A stretch of 64,000 nt of DNA. Origin: Streptomyces sp. CHD11 (GTDB lineage Bacteria; Actinomycetota; Actinomycetes; Streptomycetales; Streptomycetaceae). Numbering within the stretch: the stretch's first letter is position 1; the number at the start of each line of letters is the position of its first letter. The stretch is taken from the NCBI RefSeq assembly GCF_018638295.1, contig NZ_JABTTS010000001.1, forward strand, positions 355,236 to 419,235. The letters run 5' to 3'. The notes under the pieces were generated by a model. It was not told the origin of the DNA, did not search any database, and worked only from the letters and a program-made list of their open reading frames with translations. Positions 34,906-44,115 of this stretch are shown one piece after another. A program made the translations under genes and the position numbers.

Positions 34906-36326
34906 CCGCGCCCAAGCCCGTCGTGGTCGTGGGGGACGTACTGCTGGACGAGGACATCGAGGGGGTCGCCACCCGGCTGGCCCAGGACGCGCCCGCGCCG
35001 GTCGTCGACGTCACCGGCGACCACCGGCATCCCGGCGGGGCAGGGCTGGCCGCCGCCCTCGCCGCCCGCGGCGGCCGGGACGTGACCCTGGTGACCGCGC
35101 TCGGCGACGACCCCGCCAGCGAGGCCGTCCGCCGGGGGCTCAGCGGCCGGGTCCGGCTGCTGGAGCTGCCGTTGCACGGCACGCTGCCGGTGAAGACGAG
35201 GGTGCTGGCGGGCGGGCGGCCGGTGGTGCGCATCGACCGGGGCGGCGGCACGCCGGGCGAACCGGACGCGGCGGTGTGCGCGGCGCTCGCGGGCGCGCAC
35301 GCGGTGCTCGTCGCCGACTACGGGCGGCACACCGCCGGGGCGGTGCGCGCGCAGCTGGAGGAGGCGGCCCGTCGCATCCCCCTGGTGTGGGATCCGCATC
35401 CCAAGGGCGATCCGCCGGTACCGGGAGCACGGATCGTCACGCCCAACGCGGCGGAGGCGGTGGCTCTGTGCGCCGGCATGCGGGGGGTGTCGGGTCCGTC
35501 GCTCGGTGCCTTCGCCGAGCGGGGGGCGGCGCTGGCGGAGCGCTGGCGGGCGGCCGGTGTCGCCGTCACGCTCGGCGACCGCGGGGTGCTGCTGACCCGG
35601 CCGGGCGAGGGTACGCCGATGCTCATCCCGGCGCCGTTCCGGGCGGAGGGGGATCCCTGCGGGGCCGGGGACTGCTTCGCCGCCGCGACGGTCTCGGCGC
35701 TGGCCGACGGGCTGCTGCCCGAGGAGGCGCTGCAGCGGGCGGTCGCCGCGGCTGCCGCGTTCGTCGCGGCGGGCGGGGCGGGGAACCCGGACCTGTGGCG
35801 GGCGCCGGTGGTGCCCGGACCGGGGCCCGGTTCCGCGGCCGGCGTGGCCGACGCGTTCGCGCTGGCGGAGCGTGTGCGGGCGCGCGGCGGGACCGTCGTC
35901 GCCACGGGCGGCTGCTTCGATCTGGTGCACGCCGGGCACGTCGGGCTGCTGGAGAGCGCCCGGCGGATCGGGGACTGTCTGATCGTGTGCCTCAACTCCG
36001 ACGCCTCCGTCACCCGGCGCAAGGGGGCGGGGCGGCCGCTGAATCCGGCGGTGGACCGGGCGCGGGTGCTGGCGGCGCTGGGCAGCGTGGACGCGGTGGT
36101 GGTGTTCGAGGAGGACACGCCCGCGGCGCTGCTGGGGCGGTTGCGGCCGGATGTGTGGGTGAAGGGGGGCGACTACTCGGTGCAGGAGCTGCCGGAGGCG
36201 GAGGTGTTGCGGGGGTGGGGCGGGCAGGCGGTGGTACTGCCGTACCTGGACGGGCGGTCCACGACGCTGCTGGCGCGGCGGGCGGCGCAGGCGGCGGCGG
36301 TTGCCGTGCGGTCCGGGGAGGAGTGA
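34902..36326 (+). CDS. hldE: Bifunctional heptose-7-phosphate kinase / heptose-1-phosphate adenylyltransferase
   Basis: The 474-residue fusion matches HldE (477 in E. coli). The N-terminal PfkB kinase domain (about 1-305) includes GDHRHPGGAGLAAALAARGG and the catalytic Asp in DPCGAGDCFAAA; it phosphorylates heptose 7-phosphate. The C-terminal nucleotidyltransferase (about 330-474) has the HxGH motif in GGCFDLVHAGHVGLL and WVKGGDYSVQELPE; it makes ADP-heptose. The start is GTG in a GTGA overlap with gmhA. A GmhB phosphatase, needed between the two reactions, is not in this window. ADP-heptose is usual in Gram-negative LPS but also feeds some actinomycete glycans and antibiotics. Confidence 0.93.
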   Translation: MTAPKPVVVVGDVLLDEDIEGVATRLAQDAPAPVVDVTGDHRHPGGAGLAAALAARGGRDVTLVTALGDDPASEAVRRGLSGRVRLLELPLHGTLPVKTRVLAGGRPVVRIDRGGGTPGEPDAAVCAALAGAHAVLVADYGRHTAGAVRAQLEEAARRIPLVWDPHPKGDPPVPGARIVTPNAAEAVALCAGMRGVSGPSLGAFAERGAALAERWRAAGVAVTLGDRGVLLTRPGEGTPMLIPAPFRAEGDPCGAGDCFAAATVSALADGLLPEEALQRAVAAAAAFVAAGGAGNPDLWRAPVVPGPGPGSAAGVADAFALAERVRARGGTVVATGGCFDLVHAGHVGLLESARRIGDCLIVCLNSDASVTRRKGAGRPLNPAVDRARVLAALGSVDAVVVFEEDTPAALLGRLRPDVWVKGGDYSVQELPEAEVLRGWGGQAVVLPYLDGRSTTLLARRAAQAAAVAVRSGEE

Positions 36327-36527
36327 GGGGCGGCGCCGGGGAAGGGTGGGGCGGGGCAGACTGCGGGGGCCCCGGGGCGGGCGGCGGGAGGTCCCCGAGG
36401 GGTGTCTCGCCCCCGCCGCCCCTTCCCGTCCCGTCCGTCCCCGGTGCTGCGCCCCGGACCCCCTCCGGCCGGGCCCCCTTCGGCCCTGGACGGGCCTTGT
36501 CCTCGGGCGCCGGACGGGCCGAGTGGG

Positions 36528-37832
36528 TCAGGCCGCCGTTTCCAGGGTGTGCTGCCTGGCGAGCGGGAGAGGGGTGGGGGTGCGGCGGGTGTGGAGGAGG
36601 TGCCCCGTGGCTATGGAGGCGGCGATGATCAGGCCGCCGGCGATCAGGGCGCCCCGGGGACCGGCCAGTTCCATGAGGAGGCCCAGGGCGGGCGGGCCGC
36701 CCAGGCTCCATACGGTGCCGACGCTGCCCCAGACGCCGATCACCCGTCCGCGCAGATGGGCGGGCGGATCGGTCTGCAGGACGGCCGTTCCGGTGGTGTC
36801 GGAGACGGATTCGACGACGGCCATGGGCAGCACCAGGACCATCAGCACGGCCAGCGACGGTGACATCCCCGCCACCACCTGAAGCAGCGCGCCCGTCGCC
36901 GCGAGGGCGCCGACCAGCCGCACCGACGGCCTGCGCAGCCGCGCGCCGAGCACCGCACCGAGGATTCCGCCGACGGCGAGGACGGTGGACACCGTGCCGA
37001 ACGCACCCGGGCCGCCCGCGAGCGGCCCGGTGACCAGGACGGCGAGCGTGAGCCCGTAGTTGCGTCCGAAGACCGCGCTGATGCCGGTGACTCCGGCGAG
37101 GGCCATCAGCCGGGGCCGGCGGGCGAAGAAGGCGAGCCCCTCGCGGACGCTCAGGGCGGCGCGGGGACGCTCCCCCCTCTTCTCGGCGACGTGGCGGACC
37201 GCTCCGGCCGCCGGGCGCAGGAAGGGGATGACCGCGGTCACGAAGAGGAAGGAGAACCCGTTGGCGAAGTAGGCGGCGGCGGTGCCGAGGAACCCGACCG
37301 TCACTCCGGCGAGCGCGGCGCCCGCGAGCCGGCCCGCGTTGAAGACCAGGGCGCCCACGCCGATGGCGGAGGGCACATCCTCGGCGGGGACGAGATCGTT
37401 GCCCAGCAGGGCGCAGGCCGGGTTGTCGACGGTGGCGATCATGCCCGTGACGGCGGCCAGCGCCATGAGTGACGTCATGTCGAGCCGGTCCAGTGCCACC
37501 AGGGTGGCCGTGGTGAAGGCGATGACGGCGAGCAGCGCCTGGCTGACGGCGGCCGTCAGCTTCCGCGGCCAGCGGTCGACGGCCGCACCGCCGAGGACGC
37601 TCATCAGCAGGGCCGGAGCGGCCTGCACGGACATGGACAGGCCGGTGGCGGCGGCGGAGCCGGTGATCTGCAGGACCAGCAGGTTCTGCACCGTGAGCTG
37701 CATCCACGTACCGGCGTTGGACACGAAGTTCGCGACGGACCACCAGCGCATGCTGCGGTGCCGCAGGGACCGCCAGGGCGAGCGGGAGACGGGCTGGGCA
37801 GGGGTGGGTGCAGAGGTGGGTGAGGAAGACAC
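36528..37832 (-). CDS. MFS efflux transporter
   Basis: The 434-residue product has about 12 membrane helices and the cytoplasmic A-type loop GGAAVDRWPRKLTAAVSQ between helices 2 and 3, the arrangement of EntS/macrolide-efflux-type exporters. The N-terminus is a Ser/Pro-rich cytoplasmic tail. The GTG start at 37832 has no good ribosome site. The gene is convergent with the glycan cluster, so it is probably not part of that operon. The exported compound is unknown. Confidence 0.88.
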   Translation of the reverse strand: MSSSPTSAPTPAQPVSRSPWRSLRHRSMRWWSVANFVSNAGTWMQLTVQNLLVLQITGSAAATGLSMSVQAAPALLMSVLGGAAVDRWPRKLTAAVSQALLAVIAFTTATLVALDRLDMTSLMALAAVTGMIATVDNPACALLGNDLVPAEDVPSAIGVGALVFNAGRLAGAALAGVTVGFLGTAAAYFANGFSFLFVTAVIPFLRPAAGAVRHVAEKRGERPRAALSVREGLAFFARRPRLMALAGVTGISAVFGRNYGLTLAVLVTGPLAGGPGAFGTVSTVLAVGGILGAVLGARLRRPSVRLVGALAATGALLQVVAGMSPSLAVLMVLVLPMAVVESVSDTTGTAVLQTDPPAHLRGRVIGVWGSVGTVWSLGGPPALGLLMELAGPRGALIAGGLIIAASIATGHLLHTRRTPTPLPLARQHTLETAA

Positions 37833-38070
37833 AGTGCGCTACTCGGAGACGAGCCGGAGGGCTCAGCGAAGGGGGCGCGGGAAGCGGAACGCCGGCAGCG
37901 CTGCGCGGCGGCTCCCCTCACCTGGACTGGGCGCGGACCATCGTGACAGAAGGGAACGCCGAGTCGGTTCCGGGCAGCCGGGAGAGCACCCGGCCGCGCG
38001 GGTCAAATACGCCGTGTCTGCGAGGGGTTGGGGTAACGAGTGCGGTTGCTCACAGGGCGCGGGCACGCCA

Positions 38071-38101
38071 GAGGGCCCGCCGCTCGCAGCGGCGGGCCCT
38101 C
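38071..38101 (-). terminator. Perfect 14-bp stem terminator after the hemerythrin gene
   Basis: GAGGGCCCGCCGCT pairs perfectly with AGCGGCGGGCCCTC across a 3-base loop. It starts 11 bp beyond the hemerythrin stop codon, with no U-tract, as usual in Streptomyces. Confidence 0.88.
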
Positions 38102-38111
38102 GCTCCCGGTG

Positions 38112-38675
38112 TCAGCCGTGTTTGCCGCGCCCGCTCAACGCGTCGCGGAGCCGGTCGACCATGCCGGCGCCCGGTGCCAGCAGCTTGTTGGCCGGGGGCT
38201 TGTCCGGGGCTGACGGGTGCGGACGGGTCGGGGCCGTCTTCTTCGCCTGACGCACCTTGTCGCCGAGCTCGTCCAGCTGCTCCGGGGAGCAGGCGGCTCG
38301 CAGCCTCGGGAAGAGGTTCTGCTCCTCGTCGGCGATGTGCCCGCGGATCTCGCTCATCAGCGAGCCAATGAGCCGGTCGAACTCGGCGTCACCCGCGTCG
38401 CAGCTCTCGAGGTCCTTCATGGTCCGCTCGGCCGTGGCGTGGTCCTCGAGCTCCCGGTCGGCCAGGACGTCGCCGTTCGGCAGGTGCTCCCGCACGGCCG
38501 GGTAGAGGTAGGCCTCCTCGGCCACGGAGTGCCGGACCAGTTCGATCGTGGCCTGGTCCGCGTAGACCTTGCGGTCCTTGTGGCCGGGCGGCAGCGCCTC
38601 GATCTTGCCGAAGAGTTCCTCGACCTCCCGGTGGTCGGTCACCAGCTCGTCGATGACGTTGCCTCCGTGTCCCAT
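38112..38675 (-). CDS. Hemerythrin-like (HHE) domain protein
   Basis: The 187-residue cytosolic protein carries a four-helix HHE domain. Iron ligands are visible as His in VTDHREVEELFGKIE, His-x3-Glu in VRHSVAEEAYLYPAV, His in LEDHATAERTM, and His-x4-Glu in GHIADEEQNLFPRL. Such di-iron proteins bind O2 or NO or respond to oxidative stress. The tail is Pro/Lys-rich and unstructured. The ATG at 38675 has GGAGGAG upstream. DoxX and catalase genes are nearby on the same strand, which supports a redox-stress role. Confidence 0.92.
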   Translation of the reverse strand: MGHGGNVIDELVTDHREVEELFGKIEALPPGHKDRKVYADQATIELVRHSVAEEAYLYPAVREHLPNGDVLADRELEDHATAERTMKDLESCDAGDAEFDRLIGSLMSEIRGHIADEEQNLFPRLRAACSPEQLDELGDKVRQAKKTAPTRPHPSAPDKPPANKLLAPGAGMVDRLRDALSGRGKHG

Positions 38676-38765
38676 GTCTTTCTCCTCCGGTTCGGTGGCC
38701 CCCAGCCGGGCCCACTCTCCGGCTCCGGGTCCCCTCGTCACAGGGGTCCTAACGCCGCCCGTTCC

Positions 38766-39299
38766 TCAGCAGGACAGTTTGGCGCGGACCCGGCCCGCCA
38801 TCGCGGCGGGCCCGGCGCCGGCCCGGACGGAGCGGCTGACCAGGTGGGCGTCGCGCCGCAGATCGTGGGCGGCGTGCCGGCCGCGCCACAGCAGCGAGGG
38901 GGCGGATCCGGTGTCGTCGGCGGCGATCAGCAGGCCGCCGAGCATGGAGAGGTTCTTCAGGAAGTGGATGCGCTGCTGGGCCTTCTGACCGGGGTCCTCC
39001 TCCTCCCAGAAGCGGTGGGCGGCCAGCGTCGTGGGGATCAGCGTGAGGGCGATCGCCAGCGCGGCCGGGCGGGACATCCGTCCGGTGGCCAGCAGCAGTC
39101 CGCCCGCGACCTGGACGGCGCCGCTGAGGCGCACACAGTCCTCGGTGCTGTCCGGCAGCAGCGGTACGCGGCCGGTGACGGGCCGGACGACGGGCTCCGC
39201 GATGTCGGTGACGTTCTCGGGGTGACGGACGGAATCCAGCCCGCCCGCGACGAACATCGAGGCCAGCATCGGCCGGCCGAGGACACGCAACAGACTCAT
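38766..39299 (-). CDS. DoxX family membrane protein
   Basis: The 177-residue product has four predicted membrane segments. The family N-terminus LGRPMLASMFVAGGLDSVRHP is followed by VQVAGGLLLATGRMSRPAALAIAL and then HRFWEEEDPGQKAQQRIHFLKNLSMLGGLLI, the usual DoxX block. The C-terminus is a basic Ala/Arg-rich cytoplasmic tail. AGGAGC precedes the ATG. DoxX proteins are linked to thiol and oxidative stress resistance in actinobacteria; the activity is not defined. Confidence 0.88.
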   Translation of the reverse strand: MSLLRVLGRPMLASMFVAGGLDSVRHPENVTDIAEPVVRPVTGRVPLLPDSTEDCVRLSGAVQVAGGLLLATGRMSRPAALAIALTLIPTTLAAHRFWEEEDPGQKAQQRIHFLKNLSMLGGLLIAADDTGSAPSLLWRGRHAAHDLRRDAHLVSRSVRAGAGPAAMAGRVRAKLSC

Positions 39300-39372
39300 G
39301 GACTGCTCCTGGGGGTGTCGGTGGTGCGAACGCGCCGGGTTCCCCCGGGAGATGGGGGCAATCGGCGGGCCG

Positions 39373-39696
39373 TCACCAGAACCGGGTGGTGAGCGCGGGC
39401 TGGTGGACCGCCTCGACGGCGTCGCGCAGGCACAGGGCGACGCCGATGGTGGTGCGCAGCACCGAGGGGCGCACGGTCTGCGCGGTCTCCGTGGCCAGGA
39501 CGAGCAGACAGCCCGCCGCCTGTTCGACCACGGAGACCGGGAGCGTGTAGTCGCTGTCGGCGGCCGCGCGGAACGCCTTCAGCGGGATTCCGGCTCCGTC
39601 GACCGTCCGCCTCGCGGCCTGCTCCAGGTGGTGTGCGGCGTCCTCGCAGAGCGAGGCGGGCAGGGTGAGGGTGCGCTGGAACGATGCACTTGTCAT
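39373..39696 (-). CDS. Small hypothetical protein upstream of doxX
   Basis: The 107-residue soluble, mostly helical protein is of a family I do not recognise. The sequence runs from TLPASLCEDAAHHLEQAARR through AGCLLVLATETAQTV to a C-terminal ALTTRFW, which recalls small stress-associated Streptomyces proteins. It is on the same strand as doxX (73-base gap) and could be cotranscribed. The ATG at 39696 has only a weak GGGAT ribosome site. Confidence 0.65.
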   Translation of the reverse strand: MTSASFQRTLTLPASLCEDAAHHLEQAARRTVDGAGIPLKAFRAAADSDYTLPVSVVEQAAGCLLVLATETAQTVRPSVLRTTIGVALCLRDAVEAVHQPALTTRFW

Positions 39697-39921
39697 GATC
39701 CCAGTGCTCCCCCGGCGCGGCCCCGTCCGATCGGCCGGCGCCGGGATTTCACCGTCCCGCGTGAGCGTTCGGCGGCCGCCGGGCTCCTGCGCCGGGCATC
39801 GCCGACACGCGTCGGCGTGCACCAGCCGTTCCCGCCGCTGGTGCACGCCGTGCCGCCTCCGGCCGCGGCTACGCCTGGCAGGCGCTCGCGGTGGCGCGGG
39901 CGGCCGTCTCCGGATGACCGC

Positions 39922-41580
39922 TCAACGGGTCACCACATGGCGTTCGTCGGGGACGCAGTGGGTCATGGTGAGCCCCGTCACGTCGCGCGGCGGGTTGTCG
40001 CCGAGGCTGGAGAGCCGCTTGCGGTCCTCGTCGGTGAGGGTCTGGCTCGCCAGCGGTTCCAGGTGGGCGACGTCCTCGGGCATGATCCCGAGGCCCTCGC
40101 CCACCCGGCGGCCGAGGTCGTTCTCGGCCAGGAGGCAGTGCCAGACCATCCGTTCCTGCACCTCGCGGTCGCACTGGGCGAACAGGTCGGTGAAGTTCTT
40201 CACCAGGTCGTCGCGCTCCCAGTCCTCCATCAGGCAGTAGCGCTGGCCCGCCTGGAGGTAGTCGTTGGTGCGCGGGATGCGCTTGCGGGTGAGCCGGCCC
40301 ACGATCTCCGGGCCCTGGTCGTCGTGCGTCGGGTACTCGCCCTCGCGCAGCCCGCCGGTGATCGACGGTTCGTAGTTGACCTGCGGGTTCTGCCCGGAGT
40401 CATCGACGAGGTACGTCATCTGGCCGTCGCGCTGGTTGGTGTGCACCTCCGCGTTCTTGGCCTGGTTGACGGGGAGTTGCAGGTAGTTCGGGCCGACCCG
40501 GTGGCGCTGGGTGTCGCTGTAGGAGAAGGTCCGGCCGACGAGCATCTTGTCGTCGGAGAAGTCCAGTCCGTCGACGAGGACGCCGGTGCCGAAGGAGATC
40601 TGCTCGTTCTCGGCGAAGTAGTTGTCCGGCATCCGGTTCAGCACCATCCGGCCCACAGGGTGCGGCGGGAAGTCCTGCTCGGGCCACGTCTTGGTGTCGT
40701 CCAGCGGGTCGAAGTCGAGCTCCGGGTGCTCGTGGTCGTCCATCATCTGGACGAGCAGTTCCCACTCGGGGTGGTCGCCGCGCGCGACGGCCTCGTACAG
40801 GTCCTTGGTGGCGTGGCCGAGGGAATCCGCCTGGACGTTCGCGGCGTCCTCCTCGGTCATGGAGCGCACGCCCTGCTTGGGCATCCAGTGGTACTTGACC
40901 AGCTTGGTGTCACCCGCGGCGTTGACCCACTTGTAGGTGTTCACGCCGAAACCCTGCATATGGCGGTAGTCCGCCGGGATGCCGCGCGGGCTGAACAGGT
41001 TGACCAGCATGTGCATGGACTCGGGCGTCTGCGACATGAAGTCGAAGATGCGCCGCGGCTGCTGCTCGAAGGTGACCGGGTCGGGCTTGAGGGCGTGGAT
41101 GACGTCCGGGAACTTGATCGCGTCCCGGATGAAGAAGATGCCCAGGTTGTTGCCGACGAGGTCCCAGTTCCCGTCCTCGGTGTAGAACTTGACGGCGAAG
41201 CCGCGCGGGTCACGGGCCGCCTCGGAGGAGTCGCGTCCGCCGATCACGGTGGAGAAGCGGACGGCCACGTCGGTGCGTTTGCCCTGCTCCTGGAAGAGCT
41301 TGGCCCGGGTGTAGCGGGAGACGGGCTCGTCACCCCACTTCCCGTACGCCTCGAAGTACCCGTAGGCGGTGACACCGCGGGCGTGCACGACGCGCTCGGG
41401 GATGCGTTCCCGGTCGAAGTGACTGATCTTCTCCAGGAACTGGTAGTTCTCCAGCGTGGCGGGGCCCCGGGCGCCGACCGTGCGCTGGTTCTGGTTGTCG
41501 TAGACCTGATGGCCCTGCCGGTTGGTGAGTACCTTGCGGTCGTCGCCCGGCGCGGGTCCCCGGCTCGAAACGTCCGTCAT
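39922..41580 (-). CDS. Monofunctional heme catalase
   Basis: The 552-residue small-subunit catalase breaks down H2O2. The distal His is in [15 protein letters not shown], the distal Asn in [14 protein letters not shown], and the proximal heme-ligand Tyr in [23 protein letters not shown] (Tyr after the first Ser). The length and the absence of a C-terminal flavodoxin-like domain exclude the large-subunit clade. The ATG at 41580 is preceded by AAGGAG. No signal peptide is present, so it is cytosolic. The catalase and the small helical protein gene upstream are transcribed in the same direction. Confidence 0.97.
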   Translation of the reverse strand: MTDVSSRGPAPGDDRKVLTNRQGHQVYDNQNQRTVGARGPATLENYQFLEKISHFDRERIPERVVHARGVTAYGYFEAYGKWGDEPVSRYTRAKLFQEQGKRTDVAVRFSTVIGGRDSSEAARDPRGFAVKFYTEDGNWDLVGNNLGIFFIRDAIKFPDVIHALKPDPVTFEQQPRRIFDFMSQTPESMHMLVNLFSPRGIPADYRHMQGFGVNTYKWVNAAGDTKLVKYHWMPKQGVRSMTEEDAANVQADSLGHATKDLYEAVARGDHPEWELLVQMMDDHEHPELDFDPLDDTKTWPEQDFPPHPVGRMVLNRMPDNYFAENEQISFGTGVLVDGLDFSDDKMLVGRTFSYSDTQRHRVGPNYLQLPVNQAKNAEVHTNQRDGQMTYLVDDSGQNPQVNYEPSITGGLREGEYPTHDDQGPEIVGRLTRKRIPRTNDYLQAGQRYCLMEDWERDDLVKNFTDLFAQCDREVQERMVWHCLLAENDLGRRVGEGLGIMPEDVAHLEPLASQTLTDEDRKRLSSLGDNPPRDVTGLTMTHCVPDERHVVTR

Positions 41581-41829
41581 CTTGGTCGGCTCCTTGCGCT
41601 GCTCGTCGTCCCCCCGGTCGCGTGTGTACGGGGGTCATGCTGCCGCGCATCACGGCCGGCTGCGACTCGAAGGCGCGGCGGACGCCGCACCGGGCCGGAC
41701 GCCGCCGGGATGCGTCTGTGCGTGGATTGCGCCGTCCGGTCGATGGCGTCCGGCGGCACGGGTGCGGGTGCGCGGGTGAGGCGGGCCCGCTGTCGTGCAC
41801 CGGGGAGGCGGCCGGCCGGGGACGGCGCG

Positions 41830-41857
41830 GGTCCGGTCACCGCAGGGTGACCGGACC
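41830..41857 (-). terminator. Terminator hairpin after the 78-residue protein gene
   Basis: A perfect 12-bp stem (GGTCCGGTCACC with GGTGACCGGACC) and a 4-base loop starts 16 bp beyond the stop codon at 41873. It separates this small gene from the catalase gene. Confidence 0.8.
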
Positions 41858-41872
41858 GGTGAAGCGGCGTGC

Positions 41873-42109
41873 TCAGCTGCCGTCGAGACGGGCGCGCAAC
41901 AGTCCCTTGCCCAGTTCCGCGCCCTTGCGGCTGTCCGCCTGGGCCTTGCGGAACAGGTCGGCGACCTCGGTGTCCTTGGCCCGCTCGGCGTCCTGGATGT
42001 AGTTCTCCAGGCGCAGGGCGTTGCTCAGACACGCCTCGACGTACCAGATCAGGTTGTAGTCCTTGTCCTGCGTGCCGGTGGCGCCGCCGGTCTCCGTATC
42101 GCTGGTCAT
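41873..42109 (-). CDS. Small helical protein upstream of catalase
   Basis: The 78-residue soluble protein has a Thr/Gly-rich N-terminus and then a long amphipathic helical region (YNLIWYVEACLSNALRLENY, followed by IQDAERAKDTEVADLFRKAQ) ending ADSRKGAELGKGLL. I know similar small proteins in Streptomyces but no function. The ATG at 42109 has an excellent GAGGAGGAG. A strong terminator follows. Confidence 0.8.
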   Translation of the reverse strand: MTSDTETGGATGTQDKDYNLIWYVEACLSNALRLENYIQDAERAKDTEVADLFRKAQADSRKGAELGKGLLRARLDGS

Positions 42110-42465
42110 CCGGGTCTCCTCCTCGCGATCGCTCGTTCGCCGCCCGCCCGGTCCGCGGCGTGACGCACGGGAGGGACGGGCTGCACAGCCGCGGTCGGGT
42201 ACCCGCCCGCCGTGAGGACACACAGCGTCGGAGGAGAGGCGGCGCGTCGCCGGAGACGGCGGAGCCCCGGGGCGCGGCGGGCGGGAAGGGCGGAGCGGAA
42301 GGCGCCCGGGGGCCAGGGACGGAGGCGCGACCGGTCCCCCGTTCCGGTCGGGCCCCCGTCGTGGCTAGAAACTAGCCGGAGCGGGTGGCGCGTGTGTATC
42401 GCGCCGATGCCCGCTGCGGCCGCCGGAGGACTCATCCGTGCACAACCGCGTCCGAATGGCCCGTT
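42110..42465. other. Intergenic region, 356 bp
   Basis: No gene is visible. It contains the promoter region of the small helical protein gene and a short AT-containing palindrome, GGCTAG-AAA-CTAGCC, at 42363-42377. That palindrome may be an operator or the end of the PucR transcript. Confidence 0.5.
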
Positions 42466-43956
42466 TTACTCCGCCGTGAGCACCGGCTGTTCCAGCTCGC
42501 CCACCACCAGATGGGCCAGTACGACCTCGTAGAGACCGGTGCCCGCGGCCAGCAACTGGCGTTCGAGGACCGGCTCGGCGCTGCGCACGTGCTCGCGTAC
42601 GGTCTGCGCATGGACCCCCAGGGTCAGCGCGGCCCGCTCGGCGTTGCCCCCGGCGGCGATCCAGGTGCGCAGGGTGCGGCGCACGTTGCGGGTGCCACCG
42701 TCGAGCCGGCCCAGCAGTTCCCGCGCCCAGGTGCCCATGGCGGGGCCGGCCAGCAGACCGGCGAGGCCCGGGGAGGGCGCGTCCGGGTCGGTGCCCGCCT
42801 GTCCGTCCTGGAGGTTGATCTGGGTGTGCAGCGCCAGGTGCACGACGGCGCGGGCGGTGACGTCGTCGAAGTCGGTGCCGAGCATGGTCTCCACGCGTTC
42901 CATGCGGGCCCGCACGGTGTTGCGGCTGACGCCCAGGATCTTGGCGGTGTTGACGGCGGTGAACTCCAGACCGAGCCGGGTGGTGGCGAGCAGTTCGGCG
43001 CGGGTGTGATGGGCCAGCGCGTCCAGCGGACGCAGCACCCGTCCCGCCCAGCCGCGCAGGGCGGCGGGGTCCATCAGCCGCTCGGGGTGGGTGCGCTCGG
43101 CGTACACGGCCGTCTTGTCCTCCCTGAAGCGCGCCACCGCCAGTGCGCTGACGGCCTGCCCGTACGCGGTGGCGGTTCGGGCGAGGCTCTGCCACACACT
43201 GCCGCCCAGGAAGGTGCCGGGATACCGTCCGACCAGCGACCGCAGATCGGAGGCGGTGGCCGGGCGGGGGCTGACGACGATGACGTGCCCGTCCATCGCG
43301 GGGCACCGCACGACCAGCGCCTCGTCCCGCGTGGTGTCCAGGCACTCCGCCACCAGCCGTTCGCGCCGGGCGGGCGCGGACTCGACGACGTAGACACAGG
43401 CGGTGTCGGCGTCCAGCAGCCCCGGCCAGAGTCCGGCGGCGACCCGGCGGGCCGCCACGGTGTCCTCCACCATCAGCAGTTGCAGGATGGCCAGCCGCAG
43501 GTCGGCCGTGGCCCGCTGGAGCCGGCGTCCGGCCGCCGTGGTCTCGTGGGCGGCCAGCAGGAGTTCGAGGACCTGCGCGGTGTGGGTGACGACGTCGGCG
43601 GTGTGCCGGTCGAAGGGGGTCCGGCGGGAGACGGCCATTACCCGGATGCCCGAGGGATGGCCGATCCGTACGAGGCGCAGATGGCGGCCCTCCCCCTCCC
43701 AGGCGGCGGAGGCGATCCGGCCGGAGCCGAGGCCGGCGACGAGGGACTCGTCCAGGGACAGCCGGGTCCCGGCGAGGAGAGCGCCGGTGGCGTCCTGGAG
43801 GGAGACTTCCGCGTTCGCGGCGCCGGCCAGCCAGTCGACGACCCGGCCGGCGTCCCGCTCGGCCGGCCGCAGGAGACCGAGCAGCTCCCGCGCCCAGGCC
43901 GAGGGCTCCCCGGCATCGCCCGGCGCCCCTCGTACTGCGTCGTTACGGCCTGCCAC
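42466..43956 (-). CDS. PucR/CdaR-type transcriptional regulator
   Basis: The 496-residue regulator has an N-terminal sensory region (about 1-150), a central GGDEF-like CdaR region, and two HTH_30-type helix-turn-helix elements: EFTAVNTAKILGVSRNTVRARM and AAGGNAERAALTLGVHAQTVREHV. The duplicated C-terminal HTH is unusual but known in Streptomyces members. The GTG start at 43956 has GAAGGGA upstream. Targets are not evident; the gene stands alone. Confidence 0.87.
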   Translation of the reverse strand: MAGRNDAVRGAPGDAGEPSAWARELLGLLRPAERDAGRVVDWLAGAANAEVSLQDATGALLAGTRLSLDESLVAGLGSGRIASAAWEGEGRHLRLVRIGHPSGIRVMAVSRRTPFDRHTADVVTHTAQVLELLLAAHETTAAGRRLQRATADLRLAILQLLMVEDTVAARRVAAGLWPGLLDADTACVYVVESAPARRERLVAECLDTTRDEALVVRCPAMDGHVIVVSPRPATASDLRSLVGRYPGTFLGGSVWQSLARTATAYGQAVSALAVARFREDKTAVYAERTHPERLMDPAALRGWAGRVLRPLDALAHHTRAELLATTRLGLEFTAVNTAKILGVSRNTVRARMERVETMLGTDFDDVTARAVVHLALHTQINLQDGQAGTDPDAPSPGLAGLLAGPAMGTWARELLGRLDGGTRNVRRTLRTWIAAGGNAERAALTLGVHAQTVREHVRSAEPVLERQLLAAGTGLYEVVLAHLVVGELEQPVLTAE

Positions 43957-44115
43957 CCCGGTCGTCCCTTCTTCGCCTCGCGGTCCCGGCCCAGGTCGGG
44001 GACGTTACCCCACCGGTGCACGACGCTCACGTCAGGTGCGGCGCCGCGCCCGGCCCCGAGGAGTGCGGGCCCCGGGGTGTGCGCTGCTCGCGCGGGGGCG
44101 GCATAAGCTCGGTGA

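Noticed and set aside
34276..36326. Heptose genes as foreign Gram-negative DNA
   Set aside because: Base composition, codon use, GTG starts and 4-base overlaps are the same as in the surrounding Streptomyces-type genes.
39298..41850. 850-codon plus-strand open frame opposite the catalase gene
   Set aside because: Shadow of the catalase and neighbouring genes; no recognisable fold and no supported start.
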